Below are positions 1-12,848 of a stretch of 64,000 nucleotides of DNA, one piece after another. Each line of letters opens with the position of its first letter. Position 1 is the stretch's first letter. The DNA comes from Chlamydoabsidia padenii (Eukaryota; Mucoromycota; Mucoromycetes; Mucorales; Cunninghamellaceae). The notes beneath the pieces were generated by a model. The model was given only the letters and a program-made list of their open reading frames with translations. It made no database searches and was not told the DNA's origin. The stretch is from positions 744,001 to 808,000 of the forward strand of contig JAIWND010000011.1 of the NCBI GenBank assembly GCA_025330725.1. The letters are read 5' to 3'. Made by a program: the position numbers and the translations under genes.

Positions 1-539
1 ATTTGAAGATTGGCTTCATATTCTGATGCAGGAAGATTTGGTACATATCTATTATTAAAAAAGAGTGAAGGGGTGAGATAAGGAAGGGGTTCTTTTTTTA
101 AATAAAATAAAATAAAACCATTTTACCTATCATACCAGTATGTCCATTCACCTTGCAAAAGAATGGTACCCACTTTTAATAATTGTTCCTTTCGTTCTTG
201 ATCGAGAATAACAATCTTGTCCTTGTATACATATCCATCCTTGATATGTAACGGTAATGTCAAGTTATCCATCGGCCGGGAACGATCGTTAAGCATTGTG
301 TGGTTGCCAATGGACGATTTCCCGAGTGGTGAGGTTGATAATGATGAAGATGAAGATGATGAGGTTCCAGGGGCTAGATTACCAGAAGAAGGCCAAAACT
401 GTTGAAAAGCAGAAACAGCAGGAGACAGACTGATATTGTTACAAGGTATATTGGGGCTAGTATGTAGAGTGTGGTTGATGGTAATAGGTTCGGTGGATGA
501 ACTGGTGTCCTTTTGTTCGTCGTCTTCCAAGATGGTCAT
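1..539 (-). CDS. Hypothetical protein, truncated at the window edge
   Basis: Transcribed leftward from an ATG at 539. Exon 1 covers 539-127 and ends at a GTAAAA donor. Exon 2 is read from 48 to the window edge behind a TAATAG acceptor, and the phase is kept (AG|A = Arg). The protein is at least 153 residues long and the C-terminus lies outside the window. The first 80 residues are low complexity (Ser/Thr/Pro, with a nine-Ser run). After that comes a more ordered part with an ILDQERKEQLLKVGTILL segment and a WTYWYDR motif just before the junction. I do not recognise the family. A reading that stops at 123 without splicing is possible, but the coding-like exon 2 argues against it. It is divergent from SEC61, sharing a 0.9-kb intergenic region. 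Confidence 0.6.
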
Positions 540-1460
540 GATGGGTTACAAGTAATTATATATCCCAAGTTGTAGTATAAAGTTGACCAGATAACGTTTT
601 TTATTTTTACTATATCACAGAAGAAGTAGAATGTAGATTGACAATCTTGGGATACAAGATGAAGGAAGAGGAAGAGAAGGATAATAGAATAAGTGTTGAT
701 CATTATATATTTCTTACACCTGCATTTTCAAACCCCGCTATTTCCATTTTTGTCACTGACTCTTATGAAAATTAAGGAGATGGTTGGCTCACTTGATAAT
801 AGAAACTGTACATGATGGTTATATCAGTAAAAGGGTTGTTGTTTATCGAATGTGATGTACTTGATGAATATCCGTTAGCGGTGTTTTTAATACCAAAAGC
901 ATGCAGTCCATGACGATAGCCATGATTTCCTTGCTTATCTAGAGTCCCCTTATATTTTAATGATTTTTTTATTGTATAGATGAAATAGAGTCAAGTTTCT
1001 ATGGAAAAAGGTACATATCTATCATGCTTACGAAAAGGTACCTATCAAGTAGGATTCCGTTGATGATGACAGGGTAACGCAAACCTACCCCAATCTTTTT
1101 TTGACAGCTTATCATTTCATCTTTTACTGTTTCTTCCATCCTGCATAATACCTACTTTTTTTCTACGTATAACACTGGTACAACAGTAAAATACTCTTTA
1201 TGGATTAGACACTCCCCCAGACGGTAAATCATGTTTATAGCCAAAAACTATGCATGATCAGGGCGCGGATGGTCAAATTCAAACCCCGGAATATTCAGCG
1301 AGTTGGTGTAGGAGGTGGATTCGTTTGATTGGTGGTTGCATTAGCGGGATATGAACTCGGGCGGTTCCTTTGGAGGATGTTTTTTTCTTCTCCTTCCCTT
1401 CTCTCTCTCTCTTTTTTTTTTTTTTTCTTCACTCTATTAATTCATCAAAAATAAATAAAA
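540..1460. other. Divergent intergenic region before SEC61
   Basis: No gene seen. The region separates the starts of the leftward hypothetical gene and SEC61. It holds two copies of the recurrent intergenic motif TTCAAACCCCG at 727-737 and 1278-1288, and a long pyrimidine/T tract at about 1380-1430 just before the SEC61 start, as is common in promoters of this window. Confidence 0.6.
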
Positions 1461-3288
1461 ATGGGTTGTAAGTATATCAAAAAAAAAAAAAAAAAAGGCA
1501 ACAACTGGAATGAGACTATTTAAAAAGTACTCATTCTGAACCTTTTTTTTTTAACCTTCATCTTTTATATAGTCAGGGTATTGCATCTCGTACGGCCCTT
1601 CATGGCAGTTTTGCCTGAAATTGCTCAACCTGATCGAAAGGTAAGACTGGTGGAGGAGGGCAAATAATGAAAGATAGAGGGAAGATGGGAGGGGAACAAG
1701 TAGAATTGACACGAATTTGTTTCCTCCTCCTCCCTCATCATCATCTTTGTGGATGGTATATTAACAAACTCTTTTATAGGTTCCCTTTAATCAAAAAGTG
1801 ATGTGGACCGCGGTAACATTATTTATCTTCTTGGTCATGTCTCAAGTACCCTTATATGGTATCATGTCCAGTGATTCGTCTGATCCTCTCTTTTGGATGC
1901 GTGTGATTCTTGCCTCTAACCGTGGTACTCTGATGGAACTTGGTATTACTCCCATTGTCACTTCTGGTATGATCATGCAATTGTTATCTGGTGCCAACAT
2001 TATTGAAGTGGACTACAGCTTGAAGGAAGATCGTGCTTTATTCAGTGGGGCTCAAAAATGTAAGTAAAAGAGAAATATGGGGTTATGCGAACGAAAATGG
2101 TACTGATGATCATTCCCTCCCTTTATATATAGTATTTGCCATGATTATTGCCTTTGGACATGCGACTGTCTCTGTATTGACTGGATTGTACGGTAGCCCT
2201 TCTGAAATCGGAGCTGGTGTTTGTTTATTGTTAATCATCCAATTGGTTGTCGCTTCCTTGATCACCATGCTTCTCGACGAATTGCTTCAAAAGGGATATG
2301 GTCTTGGCTCTGGTATCAACTTGTTTATTGCCACCAACATTTGTGAAACCATCTTTTGGAAGGCCTTGTCTCCTACCACAATCAACACTGGTCGAGGCGA
2401 TGAATTTGAAGGTGCTTTGATCTCCTTGGTCCATCTCGTCATGAGCCGTAAAGACAAGACACGTGCTCTCAAGGAAGCCTTCTACCGTACCAACTTGCCC
2501 AACGTGATGAGCTTGCTCTCCACTGCTGTTGTCTTTTTGGTCGTCATCTATCTTCAAGGATTCCGTGTGGAATTACCCGTCAAGTCCAACCGTCTTCGTG
2601 GTCAACGTGGTACTTACCCCATTAAACTCTTTTATACCTCCAACATGCCCATCATGCTCCAATCCACCATGGCCTCCAACATCTTTATGATCTCACAAAT
2701 GCTCTACAAGCGCTTTGAATCCAATATCCTCGTACGACTCCTTGGTGTATGGGAACCCATTGAAGGCTCTTCTCAATTGTTTGCTAAAGGTGGTATTGCT
2801 TATTACTTGTCTGCTCCTCATAGTTTGACGGATGCTTTGTTGGATCCTATTCATACCGTGGTGTATATTGGTGTCATGTTGTCCAGTTGTGCCTTGTTGT
2901 CCAAGACTTGGATCGAAGTGTCTGGCTCGTCTCCTCGTGATGTCGCTCGTCAATTGAAGGATCAACAATTGGTGATTGCTGGTTATCGTGATACTTCCAT
3001 GTACAAGGAACTCAAACGTGTTATTCCTGTCGCTGCTTCTTTTGGTGGTGCTGTCCTCGGTGCGGTGTCTGTGTTTGCTGATATGATTGGCGCCATTGGC
3101 TCAGGAACTGGTATCTTGTTGTGTGTCACTATTATCTTCCAGGTAATGAAAAAAAAAATGAAAAAAAAAGGTCAATACAAACCTCTTTTTGACTAACCAT
3201 CTGTTTGTTACTCTAGTACTTTGAAATGTTTGTCAAGGAACAAATGGAAAACGGTGGCGGCATGGAAGGCATGATGATGGCTCAATAG
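1461..3288 (+). CDS. SEC61: Sec61 alpha subunit of the ER protein translocon
   Basis: This is the channel subunit of the ER translocon, which moves nascent secretory and membrane proteins across or into the ER membrane. Exons are 1461-1467, 1573-1640, 1780-2059, 2133-3142 and 3217-3288 (478 aa, the usual length). Exon 1 is only 7 nt (ATG GGT T), and splicing gives [20 protein letters not shown], the conserved amphipathic N-terminus. Recognisable are [12 protein letters not shown], the plug region, the cytosolic loop [18 protein letters not shown], and [20 protein letters not shown], which contacts ribosomes. About ten hydrophobic helices follow in the normal order. The last exon gives [14 protein letters not shown] and a Met/Gly-rich tail. 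No defects were seen. The identification is secure; the 7-nt first exon is inferred from phase and family similarity. Confidence 0.96.
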
Positions 3289-3477
3289 GGTTACCATGAT
3301 GGATCATCTATTATATACATTACATGTTTTTATCCCTATTCTTCCTTGTATATACACACACACCTTTTATTTTATTTTATCCCTTCCATTTTTTTTATAT
3401 ATCTATTAACACTTTACAGGAATAAAACAACCCCAATAAAAAAGTTATCTATTCTGTATATATATGTGAACATATGT

Positions 3478-4432
3478 TTACTGTGTGGTGGATGGGAAAT
3501 AAATACTGATGGGTGAAGCAGCATAAAGATCATGTATGGATTCGTCGTCAATCTGTACCTTTTCTTCAGAAACAGGGGCATGTGCGGGATTTGAAATCAC
3601 GGGGGGACGAGGGATCGGTCGATCCTCACTGACAGGATGTTGTCGCGTGGTATTATGAAACAACTTTTCCATTGAATAATTAAAATCCAGCCCATTCTGT
3701 CGTTGATTGGACACTACAGTATCCTCTGGATCGTCCTTGGGGGAAGCTTCGAGATCAAGGAGATGGGGTAATTGCACTTTGGAAGCATTCGTGGGTGGGT
3801 GTTGAGCAGCTCGCCACACAAAGATGCCACCCGTGATACCTGCGACCATGAGCACCCCACCTACACTCAAGAGAGCAGTACCGACTTTTCCTAATCCAGC
3901 AGGAGAATCGACGGGTGGGGATTCAATTTCCGTTTCCTGATCTTCGGGACCTTCCATCACTGGAGGAGTTTCTTCCGTGGTCTTTTTGTGGGTGATCTCT
4001 TGGCGTGGGTGATCTTTTTGTTTCTTTCTCACCAGACGGGCTTCCTGAATGGTCCCGTCATCTAGATCCATGGATGCTGAAGCATATTGTGATGATCTGA
4101 CGAGAGAAGAGGAGGTGCCAGCAAAAGTGATAGCTGCCATGGAAGCTGATTTTGTCTGGGTGGCGTAATAAGATGACATTGTCGTTTCCTTTTTTGGCGG
4201 ATCGGTGGATATGAAAGATCGATGATCTTGTCTTTCTGATACCTCTGAGTAAGACATGTCTTGGGAGGCTACAGTATGATGAAAAAAAAAATTAGCCGAT
4301 GGCTTTTGGGTCATTTATGCAGGTCTACATACCCAAAGAGGTACCATTTGATTTCATATCAAGACCGCCCGCTCTGACAAGTGTAGAGCATACCAAAAGT
4401 AAACTAACCATGGCAGATCTAGTCATCATCAT
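3478..4432 (-). CDS. Type I single-pass membrane protein, function unknown
   Basis: Two exons, 4432-4333 and 4268-3478, joined in phase 1 (GTATGT donor, CTGTAG acceptor), encode 296 aa. The N-terminus MMMTRSAMVSLLLVCSTLVRA is a clear signal peptide. Three consecutive Met codons make the exact start uncertain by up to two residues. The mature part is polar and Ser/Thr-rich, with a basic patch (RKKQKDHPRQ). A single transmembrane segment follows (VGTALLSVGGVLMVAGITGG), then about 115 mostly acidic and polar residues ending in SIYFPSTTQ. The topology suggests a lumenal or extracellular N-terminus. I do not recognise the family. Without the first exon the protein would lack a signal peptide, so the spliced model is preferred. 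Confidence 0.7.
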
Positions 4433-4663
4433 CTTTACTAAAAGGTAGTAGGAGGAGGGATGAAGAAGAGCCATAGGATATTTATTTCCATAAAGTACCC
4501 AAGATTGAAATTGCAATTGAAACCAAACGACTTTAAGGTAGATCCCGTTAATGCCGATAAGAATGGCCCTCTCTCTCTCTCTTGGATATTTAAGCACCGG
4601 CAGCGATCGGATGTTTAAAAAAATATCAGCTATTTTTTCATGGACAGGTTGTTCTTTCATTCA

Positions 4664-5013
4664 ATGGAAACAGACGACACAATGGAACTACTTGAACAAA
4701 GACGACAGAGACTGGAAGGATTAAAAGATCGATTGAAGTTATACAAAACCAAGAATCTTTTATTGGTAAGCCCTCTCCTTTTTATACTTTATAATTGACT
4801 CTCTCTCTTTTTATATAGGATGAACAAAAAAGGATCAAGCAAGAACAACGATTACAAATGATAAACGATCAGGCACGATTGGACAAAGAACGACAGGAAC
4901 TCTATGCCGAATTACAACGACAAGCTGTACAACCCCTAGTGCCTGTTCATTCTGATACTTTTGCCAAAGTGTCAGAACAGGAAGCCATTGCCTGGTTACG
5001 ACAACACAAATAG
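4664..5013 (+). CDS. Small coiled-coil protein, function unknown
   Basis: Exons 4664-4765 and 4819-5013 are joined in phase 0 and give 98 aa. Almost the whole protein is charged and heptad-like (LLEQRRQRLEGLKDRLKLYK, then EQKRIKQEQRLQMINDQARL), so a coiled coil is expected. It ends in EQEAIAWLRQHK. An in-frame upstream ATG at 4640 would add eight residues. The start at 4664 is chosen because the upstream segment is hydrophobic and atypical. The protein resembles small subunits of larger assemblies, but I cannot name a family. Confidence 0.6.
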
Positions 5014-5167
5014 TCATAGATACCCCCCTCTTGTAGTTTTTATAATAAAATGATTCATTGTTTATTGGATAGTAATAATAAAGTCAACTGGATGCTATTT
5101 GTTTAATATGTGGGAATAGGTAGATTATGTATAGATGGTGTGTGTGTACATGGAGGGTGGTAAAGTA

Positions 5168-5661
5168 TCATTTTGCTGATTGTTTATAATTGGTGGTGTC
5201 CAAGATTTGTTTCCCACAAATGGCGCAAATGCCTTTCTTGTAACTACAAGCTATAAAAAGACAAGTAGAGGAGGTTAGTTTATAGTTCATTAACAACCAA
5301 GGTAGAGACTTACATTGACAATAATGAGCCTTTTCCATATGGACTTTGGATTTACATAGTTTACATTTGGCTTCATAAGGATTAAATCTAGGTAAAAAGA
5401 ACAAAAAAGCGTCAGTCATTCCATTTTTTTAACCAACCCAAGGTATTCCTTACCTCATTTTCGCCGATTTCGATAACAACTTGTTTTGATTGATCTTTCT
5501 ACCCGCTTGACCAGCTATGTATGTATGTTTAAAGAATGAGTTATAGTCAGTTTAACGTTTTTTTATTGTATACCTTTCACATTGTTAGCACCATCCTTCC
5601 ATTTATCCGGAGCAGCTAATAAAGTGGTTCCCACCTTCTTTTCACACTTTTTGCAAACCAT
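5168..5661 (-). CDS. CRIPT: CRIPT-like cysteine-rich zinc-binding protein
   Basis: Four exons, 5661-5574, 5514-5454, 5387-5314 and 5250-5168, give 101 aa, the same length as animal CRIPT. The N-terminus MVCKKCEKKVGTTL carries the first CxxC pair. It is followed by the WKDGANN and RKINQNKLLSKSAKMRFNPY regions. The second half has the CKLCKSKVH, HYCQSCSYKKGICAICGK and LDTTNYKQ motifs. Established knowledge: CRIPT was found as a PDZ-binding microtubule-linked protein in neurons and is also reported among spliceosome-associated proteins, which is the likelier role in a fungus. The animal PDZ-binding end (TSV) is replaced by SAK. It starts 206 bp from the divergent zinc-ribbon gene, implying a shared promoter. 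Confidence 0.9.
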
Positions 5662-5867
5662 AAAGATGTTCAAGAAAAAGGAAAAGGCCAAGAACTGGAT
5701 TTTGTTTTTAGTAGCGAAGATCTTAAACAATTCAGCCAATCAGAATCGTTTCTGTCCTGCTCAAAGTTTGCTGGCATTCAATTCTTTCTTCTTCCTGTTC
5801 TTCTTTTTTTTTTTTTTTTTTTTTTTCACTCTTTCTCTCTTCTCTTTATACAAATTATAATAAGACC

Positions 5868-6158
5868 ATGTTTTTCTGTTTAATATGTAAGTACCTTCCT
5901 TTGTAATGTGTTTTATATAAAGTCGCATTGCTAACTTTGTCCTTGCCTTTTGTTCTAGTTGGTATCGATAAATTCAAGCGCAAATCGAGTGGACATGTAT
6001 GGACTTGTCCTAATTGTTCTGCTCAAGACGTCTATTTGGTGAAAAACAACGACTGCTTCACTTTTTGCTTTATCCCAATCATACCTTGTGGAGGCACCAA
6101 ACAATACTACGAATGCTTTACCTGTGGCCGTGTCAACGTCTACCAACCTCAACATTAA
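5868..6158 (+). CDS. Small zinc-ribbon protein
   Basis: Exons 5868-5886 and 5959-6158 (phase 1) encode 72 aa. The first exon is 19 nt and gives MFFCLI. Two CxxC pairs, CPNC and CFTC, about 40 residues apart, form a predicted zinc ribbon, with FIPIIPCGGTKQYYECFTCG between and around them. This matches the short fungal proteins annotated with a zinc-ribbon (zinc-ribbon_15 type) domain. No biochemical function is established. It is head-to-head with CRIPT. Confidence 0.8.
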
Positions 6159-6787
6159 TCTTCTAGTACCCTTTTGTGTATTGTTTTACTCTAGATTCTC
6201 TCTCTCTCTTTATATACTCTTTACCTAATACTTTTATTTTTATACAGTATCTTTATCCCCCTTGCCCCCTTTTATCTATATATCTTAAATATAAAAACCA
6301 AATAAATGATCTTGTCTCTCTTTTACAAAGTGCTTGTTTGTACGTAACTCTGGATAGCGGCATGATCTGTTTTTGGGTATAATTGCTGCTGTTTATATGA
6401 CATGTATGGGATAGGTCTTGGCTTTGGTTAGGTAGATGACGAATTAAATTACACTATGCATGTGGTAGAACGAGTATCTCGCTTACTTTTCAACGGCGGG
6501 ATTTCAAATACTTTTGATTCTTTCTTTTGACTTGAGGAATTCAATGGATAACTAACCAGTATGGTATCAGCTCGTTCATTCCATGGATGAATACATGGTA
6601 TGATATTATTTTTACTTGTATCATAGCAACACGATCTGATAAGCAAGGCATAAATGGTTGGAGAATAATTAATACATGGGAACAATGAAAAAGTCCGCTC
6701 GTCCAATTAATTTTTATGAGGAGGCAAATAAACTTGCCTCCCCCCCCTTTTTTTTTTCTCTCTCTCTTTCTTCCTCATCTCTTTCTC
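6159..6787. other. Intergenic region before the MAP kinase gene
   Basis: No gene recognised. It holds the 3' end of the zinc-ribbon gene with AATAAA-like signals near 6300, one copy of the recurrent motif (CGGGATTTCAAA, 6497-6508) and a C/T-rich stretch at 6738-6787 immediately upstream of the kinase start. Confidence 0.5.
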
Positions 6788-8323
<1,536 letters not shown>

Positions 8324-9104
8324 ATGGACCTCTTTTTAGTTATATAGTTTATTTTATTATACCTTTTGTTATTAGTAATTCTTACAATAATAAAACAATG
8401 TCTTTTTTTTTATACACACACACACACACACACACATGTATAAGGTTATGAGTCCTATTGGGAAGCATCACTTTCAGAATCATGCCACGGCACTTTATAT
8501 AGTTTGAATCCCGATTTCCGCACGTAGCTTGAACGTCTGTGACTAAACATGCGATACGTAGCACAATCACTGTAATAATAAATCTCGTTCCGTGTGAATT
8601 CATGCCTTTGTTCCTGATTTTCTCTATTAAGGTTTATTTCAAACACCGCGTAGATGCGTGTCTTTGATATAACCTGATACCACATTATATAATATGTAGA
8701 AGATGGTAAGATGGCTCTGGGACACTCTAACAGGACGAGCATGTATTGAATCGCATTGTCCCTTGTCCCACCCTTAAAAAAAATACACTCTCCCTTCCCG
8801 CATGAATCCTATTGGTGGGCTCCTGGGTATTTTCCCCGGGAAAATAAAGGGAAAGGTAAACCCTAAGCTTGTCATATGATGCTCAACGTTGATGACGATG
8901 GGTTATTCAAAACGATTGAGATGACACTTCCTGAATCTTAAATGAAGGGGACAAGTCAAAAAAAGAAAGAAAGAAATGGTAAAATTAAAACCCCGATTCA
9001 AGTGTTATACACCCAGTCTTTTTTTTCTTTTTCTTCTTTTTTTCTTGTTGCTCCCTCCCTTTTTTATTATTATTTAACTGGATTTATTTTTTATTACCTT
9101 GAAT
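8324..9104. other. Intergenic region before the GATA factor gene
   Basis: A CA/TG dinucleotide run lies at about 8415-8436. Variants of the recurrent motif occur at about 8507 (AATCCCGATTTCC) and 8986-9002 (ACCCCGATTCAA). A 95-codon leftward open frame (8742-8458) shows no family similarity and is not called. A C/T-rich tract lies at 9018-9065, upstream of the GATA gene start. Confidence 0.5.
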
Positions 9105-10762
9105 ATGAACCACAATGATACCAAACTAGAACGTTTCAAAAAGACCACCACCCCATTGGTAGCAGCCACTCTTTTAACTGATTCACTCTTCCCACCGCGA
9201 AAATCCAACACAGACCAAGATGCATCAACAGATCGTAAAAAGGATCCCTTGGCCACCTCAGTGTGGCGACTCTACACCAAAGCCAAAGACACTCTACCTA
9301 ATGGCTCGCGATTGGAAAATCTCACTTGGCGAATGATGGCAATGACTCTGAAAAAGAAGGAAGCAGCGGAAAAGTTAAAACTGGAACAACAAGAGTCTAG
9401 TTATTCACCACCCACTTCTACGGTTGATTTTACTGCAGAACAACAACAAAATGTCTTTGTCTATGGATCAACACGTGCTTCTTCTTCTTCTCCCAAGTAT
9501 CCATCTGACGCAAGTGAAAAATAGGGCATGATCAAATGAAATCTACATGGTATACTTAATATTTTTACTTTATTATAGTCTCATCCTAGCTATTTGTCAT
9601 ATGGGACCAATAGTATTACCATTCCTGTAGACTTTACGACTGATTCTGACATGGACGAAGATACTGAACAAGATTTTAGAATGTCATTCCAACCATCCTC
9701 TTTTGCGCCACAGGAAGGATTGATCTTATCTAGTCATTCCGCTCCATACGACTCGACAGATTTATTTCCTCGTTTGGGTTATGCCGACTTGCAACAACCA
9801 ATGAACACTCCACCTACTGAACCTTCTTCTGGATCACTTGAAGCTTTATTTCAACTCTATGCTCATCAACCATTATACCATTCCATACCATTAACACCAA
9901 CGGATACGTCTTCTTCAGGTAATAATAAAAAAGGGGATCAACAAGGGGGGGGGGAGGACGAGTTGTTTGATAGTCTTGGTTTGCATCTTTATTTATTATA
10001 GAAATATCAGCAACTGGTGAAAATGATAATTCCTCCTGTACATCCCTGGTCAACAACTCCATATCAGATGATACCCCTAGCAACAATAAAATCACATCAT
10101 CCACTACGACTTGTACCAATTGTGGTACGAGTACAACACCTCTATGGCGACGTGATCCTGAAGGTCAACCACTTTGTAATGCATGTGGATTATTCTTGAA
10201 ATTACATGGTGTGGTACGACCTCTTAGTTTGAAAACCGATGTCATCAAGAAACGGAATAGAAGTACAGCAGCAGCAGCAGCAGCAACGACAAGCGACAGG
10301 ACATCGAAACCTTTTGGCCTCATTGGTAAACGATCAAATGGGTTGATTCATATAGCTTCAGACAAGGTACCTATCACCACCATGACTAAACCTCGACAAA
10401 TCAAATTTTCTCCTTCTGGTGCCTTGACGAAACGACAACGACGGCATTCGATGAATACGAAAAAGAATGATGACAGGGCTGCCTCTTTACCTGAACAACT
10501 ATCAAGGACGATTTTACCCAACACACAACAACAGAGATCACTTTTACCTACTGTAGGAAGTGCTCCTAATCTCTCTTTGATGGGCCTTGTTGCAGCACAA
10601 GAAGCACAGCAATCATCCACCTTACTACCATTCACCGCTGAACAAATTCAACAGCTTTTAATATTCCAACAACAACAACAGATGGCTAATACGAATTATC
10701 CTGGGATTTATCAACACTCTGAACCGACTATACATGATTCTTATTTATTGGATCATGACTAA
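9105..10762 (+). CDS. AreA/NIT2-like GATA transcription factor
   Basis: Exons 9105-9509, 9579-9918 and 10002-10762 encode 501 aa. The N-terminal half carries the fungal nitrogen-regulator domain ([28 protein letters not shown]). The single GATA finger [14 protein letters not shown]...[20 protein letters not shown] is nearly identical to AreA/NIT2, including the basic tail DVIKKRNR. It should bind HGATAR sites and activate nitrogen-catabolic genes. Poly-Ala, Ser and Gln-rich stretches fill the rest. The first intron starts with GCAAGT (GC-AG type), the only choice I found that keeps phase 0 into exon 2, which begins [10 protein letters not shown]. The start at 9105 is the first ATG in the frame. 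Confidence 0.92.
9510..9578 (+). other. GC-AG intron in the GATA factor gene
   Basis: This 69-bp intron has the donor GCAAGT, a CTTAAT-like branch site and a TTATAG acceptor. No GT donor in reach joins the two coding segments in phase with this acceptor. The only GT alternative is GTATCC at 9496 with a second acceptor CTAG at 9588-9589, which would remove about four codons. Confidence 0.65.
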
Positions 10763-10972
10763 ATTAACTTGGATTTGTCTTTGCCCTTTATATATCTTCC
10801 CCTCTCTACTCTTTTAATCCCTTGTACATACATATAGCACGTAGTCGGATGTTTAAAAAATAAACGTAGTTTGACGTTCCGATTTTTTTTTTTTTCAATA
10901 AAATGTTTCACTGATATCCAAAAAAAACAAAACTCTTTGTCTCTTCTTCCTTTTCATTCCATACATACCACC

Positions 10973-12649
10973 ATGACGAAACAACATACCCGGAATGGAG
11001 CAGCTGTTAAAATGAAGAAGGAACCCGAGGATGCCACCACGATCAACAAAATACCAAAACAGACATCAACCAAACAACTCGTACCGCAATCGACTTTAAT
11101 CTATCAATCGAGCGATATACTTTATCCTCGCTCTTTTAAACCGAGAAAGGTTAAAAAAAGAAGGATCAAAAAAAGAAGGATCAAAAAAAGCAAAAAAGTC
11201 GTATTGGGATCAGTATTGAAACGGGCACGTTGCATTTTACTACAACTTTTAAAGGAAAAAGACTACAAATCAAGTTTGGCGTTACTGGCAGCTTTGGTAG
11301 AGACCTCTCGATACAATGCTTCTGTCTATTGGAAGGTAAACAAAAAGAAGAATAGGAAGGTAAATGTATCTTTTTTTTTTTTTTTAACTCCATGTATTAT
11401 AGGTGGGCAAGGAAATCATACAACAATGTCAACCAGACGCTTTGACAAAATATCTGGATATCACTGTCGTCGGTGTCCCAAATGAACAGGTACACACACA
11501 CACACATATATACACACATACATTAGGGACTGACTAACACATTTTTTATGCAAAGAAAATTACCACGTTGATAGACTCTTTAATATATAACTTTGAAGAA
11601 AATGGATATGCTGCTTTCAAGGAAAAACTGGAAAAGTAAGCAAGCAAACCATCCTTAATCCTCTATACTCAATCTTTTATTTTATATAGTGATTCTGATC
11701 AATATAAAGACCCAGCTGTCATTAAACTTATTGCCTTGTTGAGGTATGAAGAATGGAAACAACAACAGGAACCGGATACGACATTATTAGAACTAATGAA
11801 AAAAGTGTATGAAGCACAACCCTCGGATAGGCATATTATCATGACTTATTTGGAAGTAAGTTAATAGGGAAACAAGACAAGTTTGGGAAACTAATTTATA
11901 TTTTATAGGTACTGTCAAAACAAATCCCACGGCCTGATGATGCTATTGAACACGTTGTCCAGACTTGTTTACAAAAATATGCTCATGATCCAGAAATCAT
12001 ATCGTAAAGAAGAAAATAGACTCTATAAATTATATGACTTTTTAACGTCTTGTTTTTTTTTATATAGTATGTGTATGTTTCACGGTTCTCCTTTTTTACC
12101 GAAAATGATCGAGTTGATGGCCCATCTATGCAAACAAGACCCGGTAGCTGACTCTAGATTATGCTTCCTCCCATTACTAACACAATTGAAACTTGTCCAA
12201 AGTAAGTAAAATGGATAGCAACAACAGTAACTAATCACCTCCTCTCTTTTTTAATATGTGAAATAGAAGATCATCCTTATTATATGATAACATGTCTTGG
12301 TCGAGCCAAGATGATTTTGACCCGATTGGAATATGGTGGTATTGATCTACCTACTCTGGATGAATTGGATAGTCTTCTACATTGTGTACTGTAAGTTTGA
12401 AAAAAAAAAAAAAAGATACATGTTTGTGCCTATAAACACTCATTCCTTTATATTAGAGACATGTCTCATGAGGATGCTCAACAGGTGATTCATTTGTTGG
12501 CAACAGGAGGATTGGGGACAATATTGGATACTTTACAAAAGGAATCGGAGGATATGCAAGTGGTGGAAGAATTGGAATTTATGAAATACAAGGTGGTGGA
12601 TACGATTCATTATTATTTACCACCTACTCCGTCCATGGCATTATTGTAG
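10973..12649 (+). CDS. Possible RNA polymerase I core-factor subunit (Rrn11/TAF1A-like)
   Basis: Eight exons (10973-11335, 11403-11489, 11556-11635, 11690-11855, 11909-12003, 12068-12201, 12267-12390, 12457-12649) give 413 aa. The first 70 residues are very basic (KKRRIKKRRIKKSKK), which fits a nuclear or nucleolar protein. The rest is a helical, TPR-like repeat protein: RARCILLQLLKEKDYKSSLA, then VYWKVGKEIIQQC, YLEVLSKQIPRPDDAIEHVV and more. The segment of the type 'xxxWKxGxEI' after a helical pair recalls TAF1A and Rrn11, which recruit polymerase I to rDNA promoters. The similarity is weak and judged by eye. All junctions are in phase with good splice signals, so the gene model itself is firm. 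Confidence 0.7.
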
Positions 12650-12848
12650 AATAGGATTTTGTTATAAATAACTAGTGTATATTTGTTTATGTGTGTATTT
12701 TTTATTAATTGTAATAAAGATTGTCTATTGCCTATATATTATATATGTAGGGTTGGGTTAAGATATTACTTGATTAACAAAAAAGACAAATATACTATAA
12801 AAAGTACTTTATTACATATGCATATTTAAATTAAAAAAAGATCTATAA

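Noticed and set aside
8455..8742. 95-codon leftward open frame before the GATA gene
   Set aside because: Readable as protein but no family match, it contains a copy of the intergenic motif, and open frames of this length are expected by chance in 64 kb of six-frame AT-rich DNA.
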